Below, in pieces: positions 1-8,974 of a stretch of DNA of 19,498 nt. A model generated the notes under the pieces. That model saw nothing but the letters and a program-made list of their open reading frames with translations. It was not told the origin of the DNA and did no database searches. The stretch comes from an uncultured Oscillospiraceae bacterium. GTDB taxonomy: Bacteria; Bacillota; Clostridia; Oscillospirales; Oscillospiraceae. The translations under genes were made by a program, and so were the position numbers. Each line of letters opens with the position of its first letter. Position 1 is the first letter of the stretch. Location of the stretch: NCBI GenBank assembly GCA_934589155.1, contig CAKTNP010000031.1, forward strand, positions 1-19,498, given 5' to 3'.

Positions 1-854
1 TTGAAGAACTGACGGATGGTGCCGGTCATGGCAAGACGCAGGTCGGAGTCGATGTTGATCTTGCAGACGGACAGCTCGGCAGCGTGACGCAGCTGCTCCT
101 CGGGGATACCCACGGCGTCGGGCATCTTGCCGCCGTTCTCGTTGATCATCTTCACGTAATTCTGGGGCACGGAAGAGGAGCCGTGGAGAACGATGGGGAA
201 GCCGGGCAGACGCTTGGAAACCTCCTCCAGCACGTCGAAGCGGAGGGGAGGCGGAACCAGGATGCCCTTCTCATTCCGGGTGCACTGGGCGGCGGTGAAC
301 TTGTAAGCGCCGTGGCTGGTGCCGATGGCGATGGCCAGAGAGTCGCAGCCGGTCTTGGACACGAACTCCTCGACCTCCTCGGGCCGGGTGTAGGAGGCAG
401 CGCCGTGCTCCACCTTCACCTCGTCCTCGATGCCGGCCAGGGTGCCCAGCTCAGCCTCGACCACAACGCCGTGGTCATGGGCGTACTCGACGACCTTCTT
501 GGTGATCTCGATGTTCTCGGCGAAGGGCTTGGAGGAAGCGTCGATCATAACGGAGGTGAAGCCGCCGTCGATGCAGCTCTTGCAGGTCTCAAAGTCGGGG
601 CCGTGGTCCAGGTGCAGCACAATGGGAATCTCGGGGCACTCAATGACGGCAGCCTCCACCAGCTTCACGAGGTAGGTGTGGTTGGCGTAGGCGCGGGCGC
701 CCTTGGACACCTGCAGGATGACGGGGGCCTTCTCCTCCCGGCATGCCTCGGTGATGCCCTGCACGATTTCCATGTTGTTGACGTTGAAAGCGCCGATGGC
801 GTAGCCGCCGTCGTAGGCCTTCTTGAACATTTCAGTAGATGTTACCAGAGCCAT
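1..854 (-). CDS. fba: Class II fructose-1,6-bisphosphate aldolase (partial, C-terminus off window)
   Basis: Zn-dependent aldolase that interconverts fructose 1,6-bisphosphate with dihydroxyacetone phosphate and glyceraldehyde 3-phosphate in cytoplasmic glycolysis. The minus strand reads MALVTSTEMFKKAYDGGYAI at the N-terminus and is open to the window edge. About 284 residues are visible, so only the last few tens are missing compared with the usual roughly 305-310. Family landmarks are HLDHG near residue 81-85 (catalytic Asp and Zn ligand), AHDHG near 125-129, EAELG near 133, GTSHGAYKF near 178-186 and LHGSS near 223-227; the later His residues are the other Zn ligands. The ATG follows AAAGGAG at good spacing. 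It diverges from the phosphofructokinase gene, so two glycolytic steps lie side by side. The identification is secure. Confidence 0.95.
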   Translation of the reverse strand, partial: MALVTSTEMFKKAYDGGYAIGAFNVNNMEIVQGITEACREEKAPVILQVSKGARAYANHTYLVKLVEAAVIECPEIPIVLHLDHGPDFETCKSCIDGGFTSVMIDASSKPFAENIEITKKVVEYAHDHGVVVEAELGTLAGIEDEVKVEHGAASYTRPEEVEEFVSKTGCDSLAIAIGTSHGAYKFTAAQCTRNEKGILVPPPLRFDVLEEVSKRLPGFPIVLHGSSSVPQNYVKMINENGGKMPDAVGIPEEQLRHAAELSVCKINIDSDLRLAMTGTIRQFF

Positions 855-877
855 TAAAAACACTCCTTTGTTTTTTC

Positions 878-894
878 AGGCGGCGGAGCCGCCT
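878..894 (-). promoter_or_regulatory. 5'-leader hairpin of the aldolase mRNA
   Basis: Perfect 7-bp G+C stem (AGGCGGC/GCCGCCT) with a 3-nt loop, between the aldolase promoter and its ribosome site. From the predicted start near 901, the hairpin would begin within about 10 nt of the mRNA 5' end, where such stems commonly protect against decay. On the plus strand the same hairpin is followed by six Ts, so it could equally act as a small terminator for antisense transcription leaving the aldolase gene. The structure is seen directly; the role is inferred. Confidence 0.5.
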
Positions 895-907
895 TTTTTC
901 CGAGAAC

Positions 908-935
908 ATTATAACACATAAATTCCTCTTTTCAA
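908..935 (-). promoter_or_regulatory. Sigma-A promoter for the aldolase gene
   Basis: On the minus strand: TTGAAA (930-935), a 16-nt spacer, then TATAAT (908-913) preceded by TGT, an extended -10. The predicted start is near 901, giving a leader of about 47 nt. Confidence 0.75.
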
Positions 936-944
936 TAAATTTAT

Positions 945-973
945 TTGCCATTTGTCATATTTCGTGATACAAT
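945..973 (+). promoter_or_regulatory. Sigma-A promoter for the phosphofructokinase gene
   Basis: TTGCCA (945-950), a 17-nt spacer and TACAAT (968-973), the latter preceded by TGA as an extended -10. The predicted start is near 980, about 73 nt before the ATG. It lies back to back with the aldolase promoter, the two -35 boxes being about 10 bp apart. Confidence 0.7.
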
Positions 974-1052
974 TTCAATGATCGCTCCGGGAGCACCGGA
1001 AAAATCGTCATTTTATCCAATTTGTTATTTCAAAACCTGGAGGTAATAGAAT

Positions 1053-2297
1053 ATGTCTAACAAACCCTTGGTCGGCGCTGCCATTATCGGCCAGTCCGGC
1101 GGCCCCTCTTCCGTCATCAACTGCTCCGCCTACGGCGTCATCAAGACCGCCCTGGAGGCCGAGTGCATCACCACCGTCTACGGCGCCAACCACGGCATCC
1201 GCGGCGTGCTGGATGACAAGCTCATGATCATGGACGAGGAGGATCCCAAGGAGCTGGAGCGCCTGCTGTGGACCCCTTCCTCTGCCCTGGGTTCCTGCCG
1301 GTATAAGATCGCCGATCCCGACGTGGACGACACCGACTACAAGCGGATCCTGGAGATCTTCCAGAAGTACAACGTGCGCTACTTCTTCTACAACGGCGGC
1401 AACGACTCCATGGACACCTGCAACAAGATCTCCAAGTACATGAACAAGGTCGGCTATGAGTGCCGGGTCATGGGCGTGCCCAAGACCATCGACAACGACC
1501 TGGCCGGTACCGATCACTGCCCCGGCTTCTCCTCCGCTGCCAAGTACATCGCCACCTCCGTTATGGAAGTGTCCCGTGACTGCCAGGTGTACGACACCGG
1601 CATGATCACCATCATCGAGTGCATGGGCCGCCACGCCGGCTGGCTCACCGCCGCCGCCTCCCTGGCCAACCTGAAGGGCGACGGCCCCGACCTCATCTAC
1701 CTGCCCGAGACCGACTTCGACATGGACAAGTTCGTGGCCGATGTGAAGCGGGTCTACGGCGAGAAGCACAACTGCATCGTGGCCGTGTCCGAGGGCCTGC
1801 ACTATGCCGACGGCACCTTCGTGTCCGAGGCCAAGACCGCCGCTACCGACGGCTTCGGTCATGCCCAGCTGGGCGGCCTGGCCGCTCGTCTGGCCGACGT
1901 GGTGAAGGCCGCCACCGGCGCCAAGGTCCGTGGCATCGAGCTGAGCCTGCTGCAGCGCTGCGCCGCCCACTGCGCCTCCGGCACCGACATTGCCGAGAGC
2001 TTCATGTCCGGCAAGGTGGCCGTGGAGTCCGCCGTTTCTGGCATCACCGACAAGATGGTGGGCTTCAAGTGCACCCGGGACGCAAACGGCTACAAGTGCG
2101 AGCCGGAACTCTTCGACCTGAGCCTGGTGGCCAACACCGAGAAGAAGTTCCCCAAGGAGTGGATCAACGCCGAGGGCAACGGCGTCACCGCCGACTTTGT
2201 GAGCTACTGCCTGCCTCTGATTCAGGGCGAGACCGCCATGGAGAAGGAGGATGGCCTGCCCCGGTTCTGCCACCTGAAGAAGGTCTTTGCGAAATAA
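1053..2297 (+). CDS. pfp: 6-phosphofructokinase, pyrophosphate-dependent type
   Basis: Phosphorylates fructose 6-phosphate to the 1,6-bisphosphate. The 414-residue protein carries GQSGGP (13-18), GGNDS (115-119), PKTIDNDL (143-150, substrate loop with catalytic Asp) and MGRHAGW (191-197). In this superfamily the Asp in the GG-x-D-S motif (here D118) and the Lys before TIDND (here K144) mark PPi users; ATP-dependent enzymes have Gly at both places. I therefore infer diphosphate:fructose-6-phosphate phosphotransferase (EC 2.7.1.90), which is reversible and ATP-sparing, as often found in anaerobic Clostridia. The length fits the PFP group rather than the roughly 320-residue ATP-PfkA. The ATG follows GGAGGT. 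It has its own promoter, ends in a strong terminator, and appears to be a single-gene unit. Confidence 0.92.
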   Translation: MSNKPLVGAAIIGQSGGPSSVINCSAYGVIKTALEAECITTVYGANHGIRGVLDDKLMIMDEEDPKELERLLWTPSSALGSCRYKIADPDVDDTDYKRILEIFQKYNVRYFFYNGGNDSMDTCNKISKYMNKVGYECRVMGVPKTIDNDLAGTDHCPGFSSAAKYIATSVMEVSRDCQVYDTGMITIIECMGRHAGWLTAAASLANLKGDGPDLIYLPETDFDMDKFVADVKRVYGEKHNCIVAVSEGLHYADGTFVSEAKTAATDGFGHAQLGGLAARLADVVKAATGAKVRGIELSLLQRCAAHCASGTDIAESFMSGKVAVESAVSGITDKMVGFKCTRDANGYKCEPELFDLSLVANTEKKFPKEWINAEGNGVTADFVSYCLPLIQGETAMEKEDGLPRFCHLKKVFAK

Positions 2298-2318
2298 TCC
2301 ATAACGGATCTGCCGAAA

Positions 2319-2347
2319 GGAGCCGCCCAGAGGGCGGCTCCTTTTTT
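2319..2347 (+). terminator. Intrinsic terminator after phosphofructokinase
   Basis: Perfect 10-bp stem GGAGCCGCCC/GGGCGGCTCC with a 3-nt loop, followed by six Ts, 22 nt after the pfp stop codon. Confidence 0.92.
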
Positions 2348-2376
2348 CTCTTTTCCTCCTTCCTTATATAAATGAG

Positions 2377-2445
2377 GCGGCGGGGATCCCTGCCGCAAAA
2401 ATTGCGGAAAACCGGGAAATATAAGGGAGCCGCCGGGGATCCTGC
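2377..2445 (+). repeat. Intergenic palindrome cluster with a tandem near-repeat
   Basis: This lies between the pfp terminator and the hrcA promoter. A 20-nt imperfect palindrome (2377-2396, one G-U) centres on GGATCC. A CCGCAA/TTGCGG stem (2393-2407) overlaps it, and GCCGCC at 2429-2434 can also pair with GGCGGC at 2376-2381. CGGGGATCCCTGC (2381-2393) recurs almost exactly as CGGGGATCCTGC (2434-2445). The pairings exclude one another. The function is unknown; the region may be a backup terminator or simply G+C-rich noise. Confidence 0.4.
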
Positions 2446-2484
2446 GCCCATTCTCCCGTTCACAAAATATTTTTGCTTTTCCCC

Positions 2485-2513
2485 TTGACAACCCCGGCAG
2501 GCGGTTGTATAGT
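2485..2513 (+). promoter_or_regulatory. Sigma-A promoter of the hrcA-grpE-dnaK-dnaJ operon
   Basis: TTGACA (2485-2490), a 17-nt spacer and TATAGT (2508-2513). The predicted start, near 2520, falls inside the CIRCE operator, so repressor binding would block initiation. Confidence 0.9.
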
Positions 2514-2517
2514 AGCG

Positions 2518-2544
2518 TTAGCACTCAGGAAGAAAGAGTGCTAA
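2518..2544 (+). promoter_or_regulatory. CIRCE operator (HrcA binding site)
   Basis: Exact match to the CIRCE consensus: TTAGCACTC (2518-2526), 9-nt spacer (2527-2535), GAGTGCTAA (2536-2544), with no mismatch in either arm. HrcA, encoded by the first gene, binds this element and represses the operon until heat stress titrates GroEL away from HrcA. Confidence 0.98.
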
Positions 2545-2585
2545 AGAGAATGTTCACCGGGGAGCCGGAGAAAGGCGGAGAAATC

Positions 2586-3668
2586 ATGGAGCTGTCCGAT
2601 CGGAAGAAAAAGGTCCTGCGTACCGTGGTGGACCTGTACATCCGCACGGCAGAGCCTGTAGGCTCCAAGGCCATTGCGGCCATGCCTGACATGGATTACT
2701 CCTCCGCCACCATCCGCAACGAGCTGGCGGAGCTGACCTCCATGGGTTACCTGGAGCAGCCCCACACCTCCGCGGGCCGGGTCCCCTCTCCCGCAGGCTA
2801 CCGCCTGTATGTGGACGAACTGATGCAGAATTACCGGATCAGCCTGGACGAGGCCCAGAGCCTCAACAAGAACATGGGCCTGAAGGTGCAGGAGCTGGAT
2901 AAGCTCCTGGGCCAGGTGGGAAAAATGGTCAGCCAGGCTACGGATCTGCCGGCCTACACCGTGGCAAAGCGCCAGGGCGGGGCCACGGTAAAGCGGTTTG
3001 AGCTTTTGAGCGCCGAGGCCCACAGCTTCATCCTGGTGGTGATGCTGTCCAACGAGGTGGTCAAGAACAAGCTCATCAAGCTGCCTGTCACCGTGTCCGA
3101 GGCGGATCTGAAGGTCCTGTCAGCAGTCCTCAACGCCACCCTGACGGGCCTGGGTCCCGAGGCCATCACCCCGGAGCTTCTGACCCGGATCACCGCCAAC
3201 GCCGGCGCCGCCGGAAGTCTGGTCCCCATCATCGTGGACTTCGTCACCGAGCTTCTGCACCAGCAGACCGGCAGCGAGGTGTTCCTGACGGGGCAGATGA
3301 AGCTGCTGGGCCAGCCGGAATATCAGGACGTGTCCAAGGCCAAGGAGCTGCTCAGCACCCTGGACGAGGATATGATCGCCGAGCTGCCCGCCTTAGCCGA
3401 CGCCCAGCAGGGCGTTCAGATCCTGGTAGGCCCCGAAAACGTGGCCAAGGAGCTGAAAGACACCTCCGTGGTCATGACCAAGTTCGACATCGGCGACGGC
3501 ATGGAGGGCATGATCGGCGTGGTGGGTCCCACCCGAATGGATTACGCCAAAGTCACCGCCCGGCTGAGCTATTTTGCGGAAAGCCTGGGCCGGATGTTCG
3601 GCAAGGCCGAAGAGCCCCGGCAGGGACAGCTTCCCGCCGGCGACCCGCAGAAAACCAATGAAGAATGA
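2586..3668 (+). CDS. hrcA: Heat-inducible transcription repressor HrcA
   Basis: Represses the class I heat-shock genes by binding CIRCE; active folding of HrcA depends on GroE. The 360-residue product has the family N-terminus MELSDRKKKVL, the AEPVGSKAI segment, a winged-helix domain (about 1-70) with SSATIRNEL in the recognition region, and HTSAGRVPSPAGYRLYVDEL at its end, followed by the GAF-like dimerisation domain. I chose the ATG at 2586, which follows AGGCGGAG and matches the usual family start. The frame is open upstream, but those starts lie inside the promoter or the CIRCE element. It is the first gene of the chaperone operon, and its stop codon overlaps an alternative grpE ATG. Autoregulation follows from the CIRCE position. 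Confidence 0.96.
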   Translation: MELSDRKKKVLRTVVDLYIRTAEPVGSKAIAAMPDMDYSSATIRNELAELTSMGYLEQPHTSAGRVPSPAGYRLYVDELMQNYRISLDEAQSLNKNMGLKVQELDKLLGQVGKMVSQATDLPAYTVAKRQGGATVKRFELLSAEAHSFILVVMLSNEVVKNKLIKLPVTVSEADLKVLSAVLNATLTGLGPEAITPELLTRITANAGAAGSLVPIIVDFVTELLHQQTGSEVFLTGQMKLLGQPEYQDVSKAKELLSTLDEDMIAELPALADAQQGVQILVGPENVAKELKDTSVVMTKFDIGDGMEGMIGVVGPTRMDYAKVTARLSYFAESLGRMFGKAEEPRQGQLPAGDPQKTNEE

Positions 3669-3688
3669 ACCAGGAGGCATCAACACCC

Positions 3689-4258
3689 ATGGCGAAAAAA
3701 GATAAGAACCCCGTGACCCCGGCCCCGGCGGCCCCCGAAACGGAAACGGAACCCGTGGAGGAAGCCCAGGTCCCCGAGGCGGAGCCCCAGGCAGAGACCC
3801 AGGCAGGCCCCGATTGGGAGGCCAAGGCTCAGGAGCTCCAGGCGGCCCTGGACCGGGAGCACGATGTGAATCTTCGGCTGGCGGCGGAATACGATAACTT
3901 CCGCAAGCGCAGCCAGAAGGAAAAGGACGGTGCCTATGCCAACGGCAAGGGCGACGCCGTATTGAAGTTCCTTCCCATTTATGACAATCTGGAACGGGCC
4001 CTCCTTCAGGACACCGCCGACGCGGCCTACAAAAAGGGCGTGGAAATGACCATGACGGAGCTGCAGAAGATCCTGACAGGCCTTGGCATTACGGTGTTCG
4101 GCGAGGCCGGCGAGGCCTTCGACCCCAACCTGCACAACGCCGTCATGCACACCCAGGACGAAAGCCTTGGGGAGAACGTCATTGCCCAGGTATTCCAGAA
4201 AGGCTTCCGGGACGGCGATAAGGTCATTCGCTTCGCCATGGTCCAGGTGGCCAACTGA
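3689..4258 (+). CDS. grpE: Nucleotide exchange factor GrpE
   Basis: Releases ADP from DnaK and so resets the chaperone cycle. The 189-residue protein has an acidic, low-complexity N-terminal tail rich in Pro, Ala and Glu (about 1-40), a long helix with LAAEYDNFRKR (the dimer coiled coil, about 45-100), and the C-terminal beta domain that contacts DnaK, with AFDPNLHNAVMH and the GDKVIRFAMVQVAN end. I chose the ATG at 3689 because AGGAGG sits at 3672-3677. An ATG at 3665 that overlaps the hrcA stop (ATGA) would add eight residues and cannot be excluded. It lies 60 nt upstream of dnaK in the same operon. Confidence 0.95.
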   Translation: MAKKDKNPVTPAPAAPETETEPVEEAQVPEAEPQAETQAGPDWEAKAQELQAALDREHDVNLRLAAEYDNFRKRSQKEKDGAYANGKGDAVLKFLPIYDNLERALLQDTADAAYKKGVEMTMTELQKILTGLGITVFGEAGEAFDPNLHNAVMHTQDESLGENVIAQVFQKGFRDGDKVIRFAMVQVAN

Positions 4259-4259
4259 T

Positions 4260-6154
<1,895 letters not shown>

Positions 6155-6163
6155 ACCATAGTT

Positions 6164-6204
6164 CCGCAGCATGGGGACGGCGCAGCAGCCGTCCCCTATT
6201 GCGG
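6164..6204 (+). promoter_or_regulatory. Hairpin between dnaK and dnaJ
   Basis: A 9-bp perfect stem GGGGACGGC/GCCGTCCCC (6173-6181 with 6188-6196, 6-nt loop) is extended by a 5-bp outer stem CCGCA/TGCGG (6164-6168 with 6200-6204). No U-run follows, so it is not a classic terminator. It lies about 10 nt after the dnaK stop and 38 nt before dnaJ. I infer a 3'-end stabiliser or processing hairpin that sets more dnaK than dnaJ product. Confidence 0.6.
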
Positions 6205-6242
6205 TATTGTCCGGGATTCCCCGGAGCTCGAGGTGAATAAGT

Positions 6243-7397
6243 ATGGCAGAAAACAAGCGTGACTATTATGAGGTGCTGGGCGTCGATAAAAACGCCAGCG
6301 CCGACGATATTAAAAAGGCCTACCGGAAAAAGGCCCTCCAGTACCATCCGGATCGGAATCCCGGGGATAAGGAGGCCGAGGCCAAGTTCAAGGAATGCAA
6401 CGAGGCCTATGAGGTCCTGTCCAACTCCGAAAAGAAGGCCCTGTACGATCAGTACGGCTTTGCCGGCGTAGATCCCAACTTCAACCCCAACGCCGGTTTC
6501 GGCGGCGGCTTTGGCGGGGGCGGCTTCGGCGGCTTTGACGACCTGGGGGACATTTTCGGCAGCATTTTCGGCGGCGGCAGCGGCCGCAGGGCCAACCCCA
6601 ACGGTCCCCGTCGGGGCGAAAACATCGGCGCCCAGCTGGAGATCACCTTTGAGGAGGCGGCCTTCGGCACCGAGAAGGAGGTCTCCGTCTCCCGGGTGGA
6701 GGACTGCCCCAGGTGCTCCGGCACCGGCTGTGCCGACGGGACCCAGCCCGAGACCTGCCCCAACTGCGGCGGCTCCGGTCAGGTCCGCACCACTCAGAAT
6801 TTCATGGGCATGACCATGCAGTCCACGGCAGCCTGTCCCAAGTGCGGCGGCCGTGGCAAGATCATCAAGACGCCCTGCTCCACCTGTAAGGGCAAGGGCA
6901 AGGTCCGCCACACTCAGAAAATCAAGGTTAAGATCCCCGCAGGTGTAGACGAGGGCCAGACGGTCCGGGTCCGGGGCGAGGGCAGCGCCGGTGCCAACGG
7001 CGGCCCTGCCGGAGACCTGTTGGTGGAGATCTACATCAAGGACCATCCCCTGTTCCAGCGGGACGGGGTGAACGTGCTGTGCGAAATGCCCATTACCTTC
7101 ACCCAGGCGGCCCTGGGCGCGGAGATCGAGGTCCCCACCCTGGACGGCCGGGTCCGCTACACCGTGCCCGAGGGCACCCAGACCGGCACCACCTTCCGGC
7201 TCCGGGGCAAGGGTATTCCCTATGTCAACAGCAAGACCCGGGGCGACCAGCTGGTCACCGTGGTGGTGGAGACCCCCACGAAGCTGACCCGGGAGCAGAA
7301 GGACCTGCTGCGGAAGCTGGACGAAAACGCCAAGGGCGAGTCCCAGCCGAAGATCTCTCGTTTTTTTGAGAAATTGAAGCAGAACTTCGACAAATAA
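6243..7397 (+). CDS. dnaJ: Chaperone protein DnaJ (Hsp40)
   Basis: Co-chaperone that delivers substrates to DnaK and stimulates its ATPase. The 384-residue type I protein is complete: J domain (1-70) with HPD at 35-37, a Gly/Phe region (about 82-115), a zinc domain with four Cys repeats beginning near residues 155 (CPRCSGTG), 172 (CPNCGGSG), 198 (CPKCGGRG) and 212 (CSTCKGKG), then the C-terminal substrate-binding domains. The ATG follows GAGGTG at suitable spacing. It is the last gene of the CIRCE-controlled operon and is followed closely by a terminator. Confidence 0.97.
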   Translation: MAENKRDYYEVLGVDKNASADDIKKAYRKKALQYHPDRNPGDKEAEAKFKECNEAYEVLSNSEKKALYDQYGFAGVDPNFNPNAGFGGGFGGGGFGGFDDLGDIFGSIFGGGSGRRANPNGPRRGENIGAQLEITFEEAAFGTEKEVSVSRVEDCPRCSGTGCADGTQPETCPNCGGSGQVRTTQNFMGMTMQSTAACPKCGGRGKIIKTPCSTCKGKGKVRHTQKIKVKIPAGVDEGQTVRVRGEGSAGANGGPAGDLLVEIYIKDHPLFQRDGVNVLCEMPITFTQAALGAEIEVPTLDGRVRYTVPEGTQTGTTFRLRGKGIPYVNSKTRGDQLVTVVVETPTKLTREQKDLLRKLDENAKGESQPKISRFFEKLKQNFDK

Positions 7398-7411
7398 ATT
7401 TGCGCTTCCAG

Positions 7412-7442
7412 AAAAAAGGCCCCGGGATCTCCCGGGGCCTTT
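7412..7442 (+). terminator. Intrinsic terminator of the chaperone operon
   Basis: Perfect 10-bp stem AGGCCCCGGG/CCCGGGGCCT (7417-7426 with 7431-7440), 4-nt loop, preceded by six As and followed by a short T tract. It begins 14 nt after the dnaJ stop. Confidence 0.85.
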
Positions 7443-7474
7443 GCGTATCAAGGACCAAAGCCTTCCTAATACAG

Positions 7475-7518
7475 CAGGCGCTCCGGCAGCGAAAGCTGCC
7501 GGAGCGCCTGTTCGTTTT
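7475..7518 (-). terminator. Strong hairpin between convergent dnaJ and rnfB
   Basis: Perfect 16-bp stem CAGGCGCTCCGGCAGC (7475-7490) with its complement (7495-7510), closed by GAAA on the plus strand, a GNRA-type loop. It lies 11 nt past the rnfB stop. A TTCGTTTTG tract follows on the plus strand; there is no U-run on the minus strand. It probably forms the 3' end of the rnf transcript and backs up the dnaJ terminator. Confidence 0.65.
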
Positions 7519-7521
7519 GTC

Positions 7522-8373
7522 TCAGCCCTGGGGCATAGGAGCGGCGGTGGGCTCCTGGGTGTTCTCCACCGGGTCCTGCTTCATCTGCTTTACGTCGACG
7601 ATCAGATGCTTGGGACAGACCTTGGCACACAGGCCGCAGGAATCGCACTTGTCATAGTCGATGGTGGCCAGGAAGGAATCCACGTGGATGGCCCCCTTGG
7701 GACAGATCTTCTGACACAGGCCGCAGCCCACACAGCCGTTGTCGCAGCCCCGGAGGGTCACGGCGCCCTTGGCGGTGGAGGCGCAGGCCAGGATCACGTT
7801 GGTGCCGTAGTTCACGGGAACGATCAGATGCCGGGGGCACTGGGCGGCACAGCTGAGGCAGCCCACGCACTTTTCGGGGTCCACCTTGGCCACGCCGTCT
7901 ACCACATGGATGGCATCGTACTTACAAGCCTTGGTACAGTTGCCGAAGCCCAGGCAGCCGAACTTACAGATCAGGGGGCCGCTGCCCGCCACCTTGGTGG
8001 CCGCCAGGCAGTCGTGGATGCCCTCATAGGCGCCCCGCTGCCGGGCCTGGGTGCCGGAACAGCGAACCAGCGCCACCTTCCGCGCCACCTTTTCGGCCTT
8101 GACGCCCATGATCTCCGCCATTTTTTCCGCCGCGGCGTCACCGCCGGAGGCGCATTTTCCCACCGGAGCCTTGCCCTCCAGCACCGCCTGGGCATAGGCG
8201 GCACAGCCGGAGAAGCCGCAGCCGCCGCAGTTGGCCCCGGGCAGAGCCTCGATCAGCTGATCCAGCCTGGGATCGGTCTTTACATAAAACACCCGGGACG
8301 CAATAGCCAGCACCAGGCCGAAAAGCAGACCCATGCCGCCCAAAACCAGAATTGCGATTAAAATCGGATCCAT
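7522..8373 (-). CDS. rnfB: Rnf complex ferredoxin-type subunit RnfB
   Basis: Iron-sulfur entry subunit of the Rnf ferredoxin:NAD+ oxidoreductase; it accepts electrons from reduced ferredoxin at the cytoplasmic face. The 283-residue protein has an N-terminal membrane anchor (about 4-26), then the RnfB-type [4Fe-4S] domain with Cys at 49, 52, 57 and 74 in GANCGGCGFSGC. Four ferredoxin-like motifs follow: near 136-150 (CKFGC...CTKAC), 169-179, 210-224 and 243-253. The short C-terminal tail is Pro/Gln-rich and lacks the extra cluster domains of some clostridial RnfB. The ATG follows AGGAGGGG, 13 nt after rnfA. It is the last gene of the rnf operon, as in acetogens and clostridia. Confidence 0.95.
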   Translation of the reverse strand: MDPILIAILVLGGMGLLFGLVLAIASRVFYVKTDPRLDQLIEALPGANCGGCGFSGCAAYAQAVLEGKAPVGKCASGGDAAAEKMAEIMGVKAEKVARKVALVRCSGTQARQRGAYEGIHDCLAATKVAGSGPLICKFGCLGFGNCTKACKYDAIHVVDGVAKVDPEKCVGCLSCAAQCPRHLIVPVNYGTNVILACASTAKGAVTLRGCDNGCVGCGLCQKICPKGAIHVDSFLATIDYDKCDSCGLCAKVCPKHLIVDVKQMKQDPVENTQEPTAAPMPQG

Positions 8374-8386
8374 TTTCCACCCCTCC

Positions 8387-8974
8387 TCAGAAGATCTTCA
8401 GGCCCGAGAAGCCCATAAAGGCCAGGGCCAGAAGGCCCGCGGAAATGAGGGCGATGGGGAAGCCCTCAAAGCTCTTGGGGCACTCGTTATCCGCCGTCCG
8501 CTCCCGAACCGAGGCAAACAGTACAATGGCCAGGGTGAAGCCCAGTCCTCCCGTGACGCCGTAGACCACGGACTCCAGGAAATTGTAGCCCTCCTGAATG
8601 TTCAGCAGCGCCACGCCCAATACAGCGCAATTGGTGGTAATGAGGGGCAGGTAAATGCCCAATGCCTGGTACAGGGCCGGAACGCTCTTCTTCAGAAACA
8701 TCTCCACCACCTGGACGATGGCGGCAATGACCAGGATAAAGGCCACGGTCTGCATGTATTTGAGGTTCAGGGGCAGCAGGATGTACTCATTCACCGCCCA
8801 GGTGGCGGCGGAGGCCAGGCCCATGACAAAGGTCACGGACAGGCCCATGCCCACGGCGGTATCCATCTTTTTGGACACGCCCATAAAGGGGCAGATGCCC
8901 ATGAACTTCACCAGAATGAAGTTGTTCATGAGGATCGCCCCCAGGGCGATCTCCAAAATCTTCGTCAGATTCAT
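8387..8974 (-). CDS. rnfA: Rnf complex membrane subunit RnfA
   Basis: Integral membrane subunit, homologous to RnfE and NqrE; with RnfE it forms the symmetric transmembrane core that carries electrons across the membrane. The 195-residue product is almost entirely hydrophobic with about six predicted helices, and includes [20 protein letters not shown] near the start, typical of RnfA/NqrE, and [15 protein letters not shown] further on. These conserved Cys-containing segments hold the intramembrane iron-sulfur ligands in this family. Its ATG overlaps the rnfE stop (ATGA), so translation is probably coupled. Confidence 0.95.
   Translation of the reverse strand: MNLTKILEIALGAILMNNFILVKFMGICPFMGVSKKMDTAVGMGLSVTFVMGLASAATWAVNEYILLPLNLKYMQTVAFILVIAAIVQVVEMFLKKSVPALYQALGIYLPLITTNCAVLGVALLNIQEGYNFLESVVYGVTGGLGFTLAIVLFASVRERTADNECPKSFEGFPIALISAGLLALAFMGFSGLKIF

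Noticed and set aside
84..857. Plus-strand open frame opposite the aldolase gene
   Set aside because: It is the antisense shadow of a clearly conserved class II aldolase; it is low in complexity (Gly/Leu/Val/His-rich) and has no ribosome site.
1008..2273. Long minus-strand frame (about 420 codons) opposite phosphofructokinase
   Set aside because: Biased G+C codon use in the real gene leaves the opposite strand open. The composition is Gly/His/Val-rich with no recognisable domain.
2505..2585. Upstream start for hrcA at a TTG inside the promoter
   Set aside because: It would lie in the -10 box and CIRCE, and the added residues are not part of the HrcA family.
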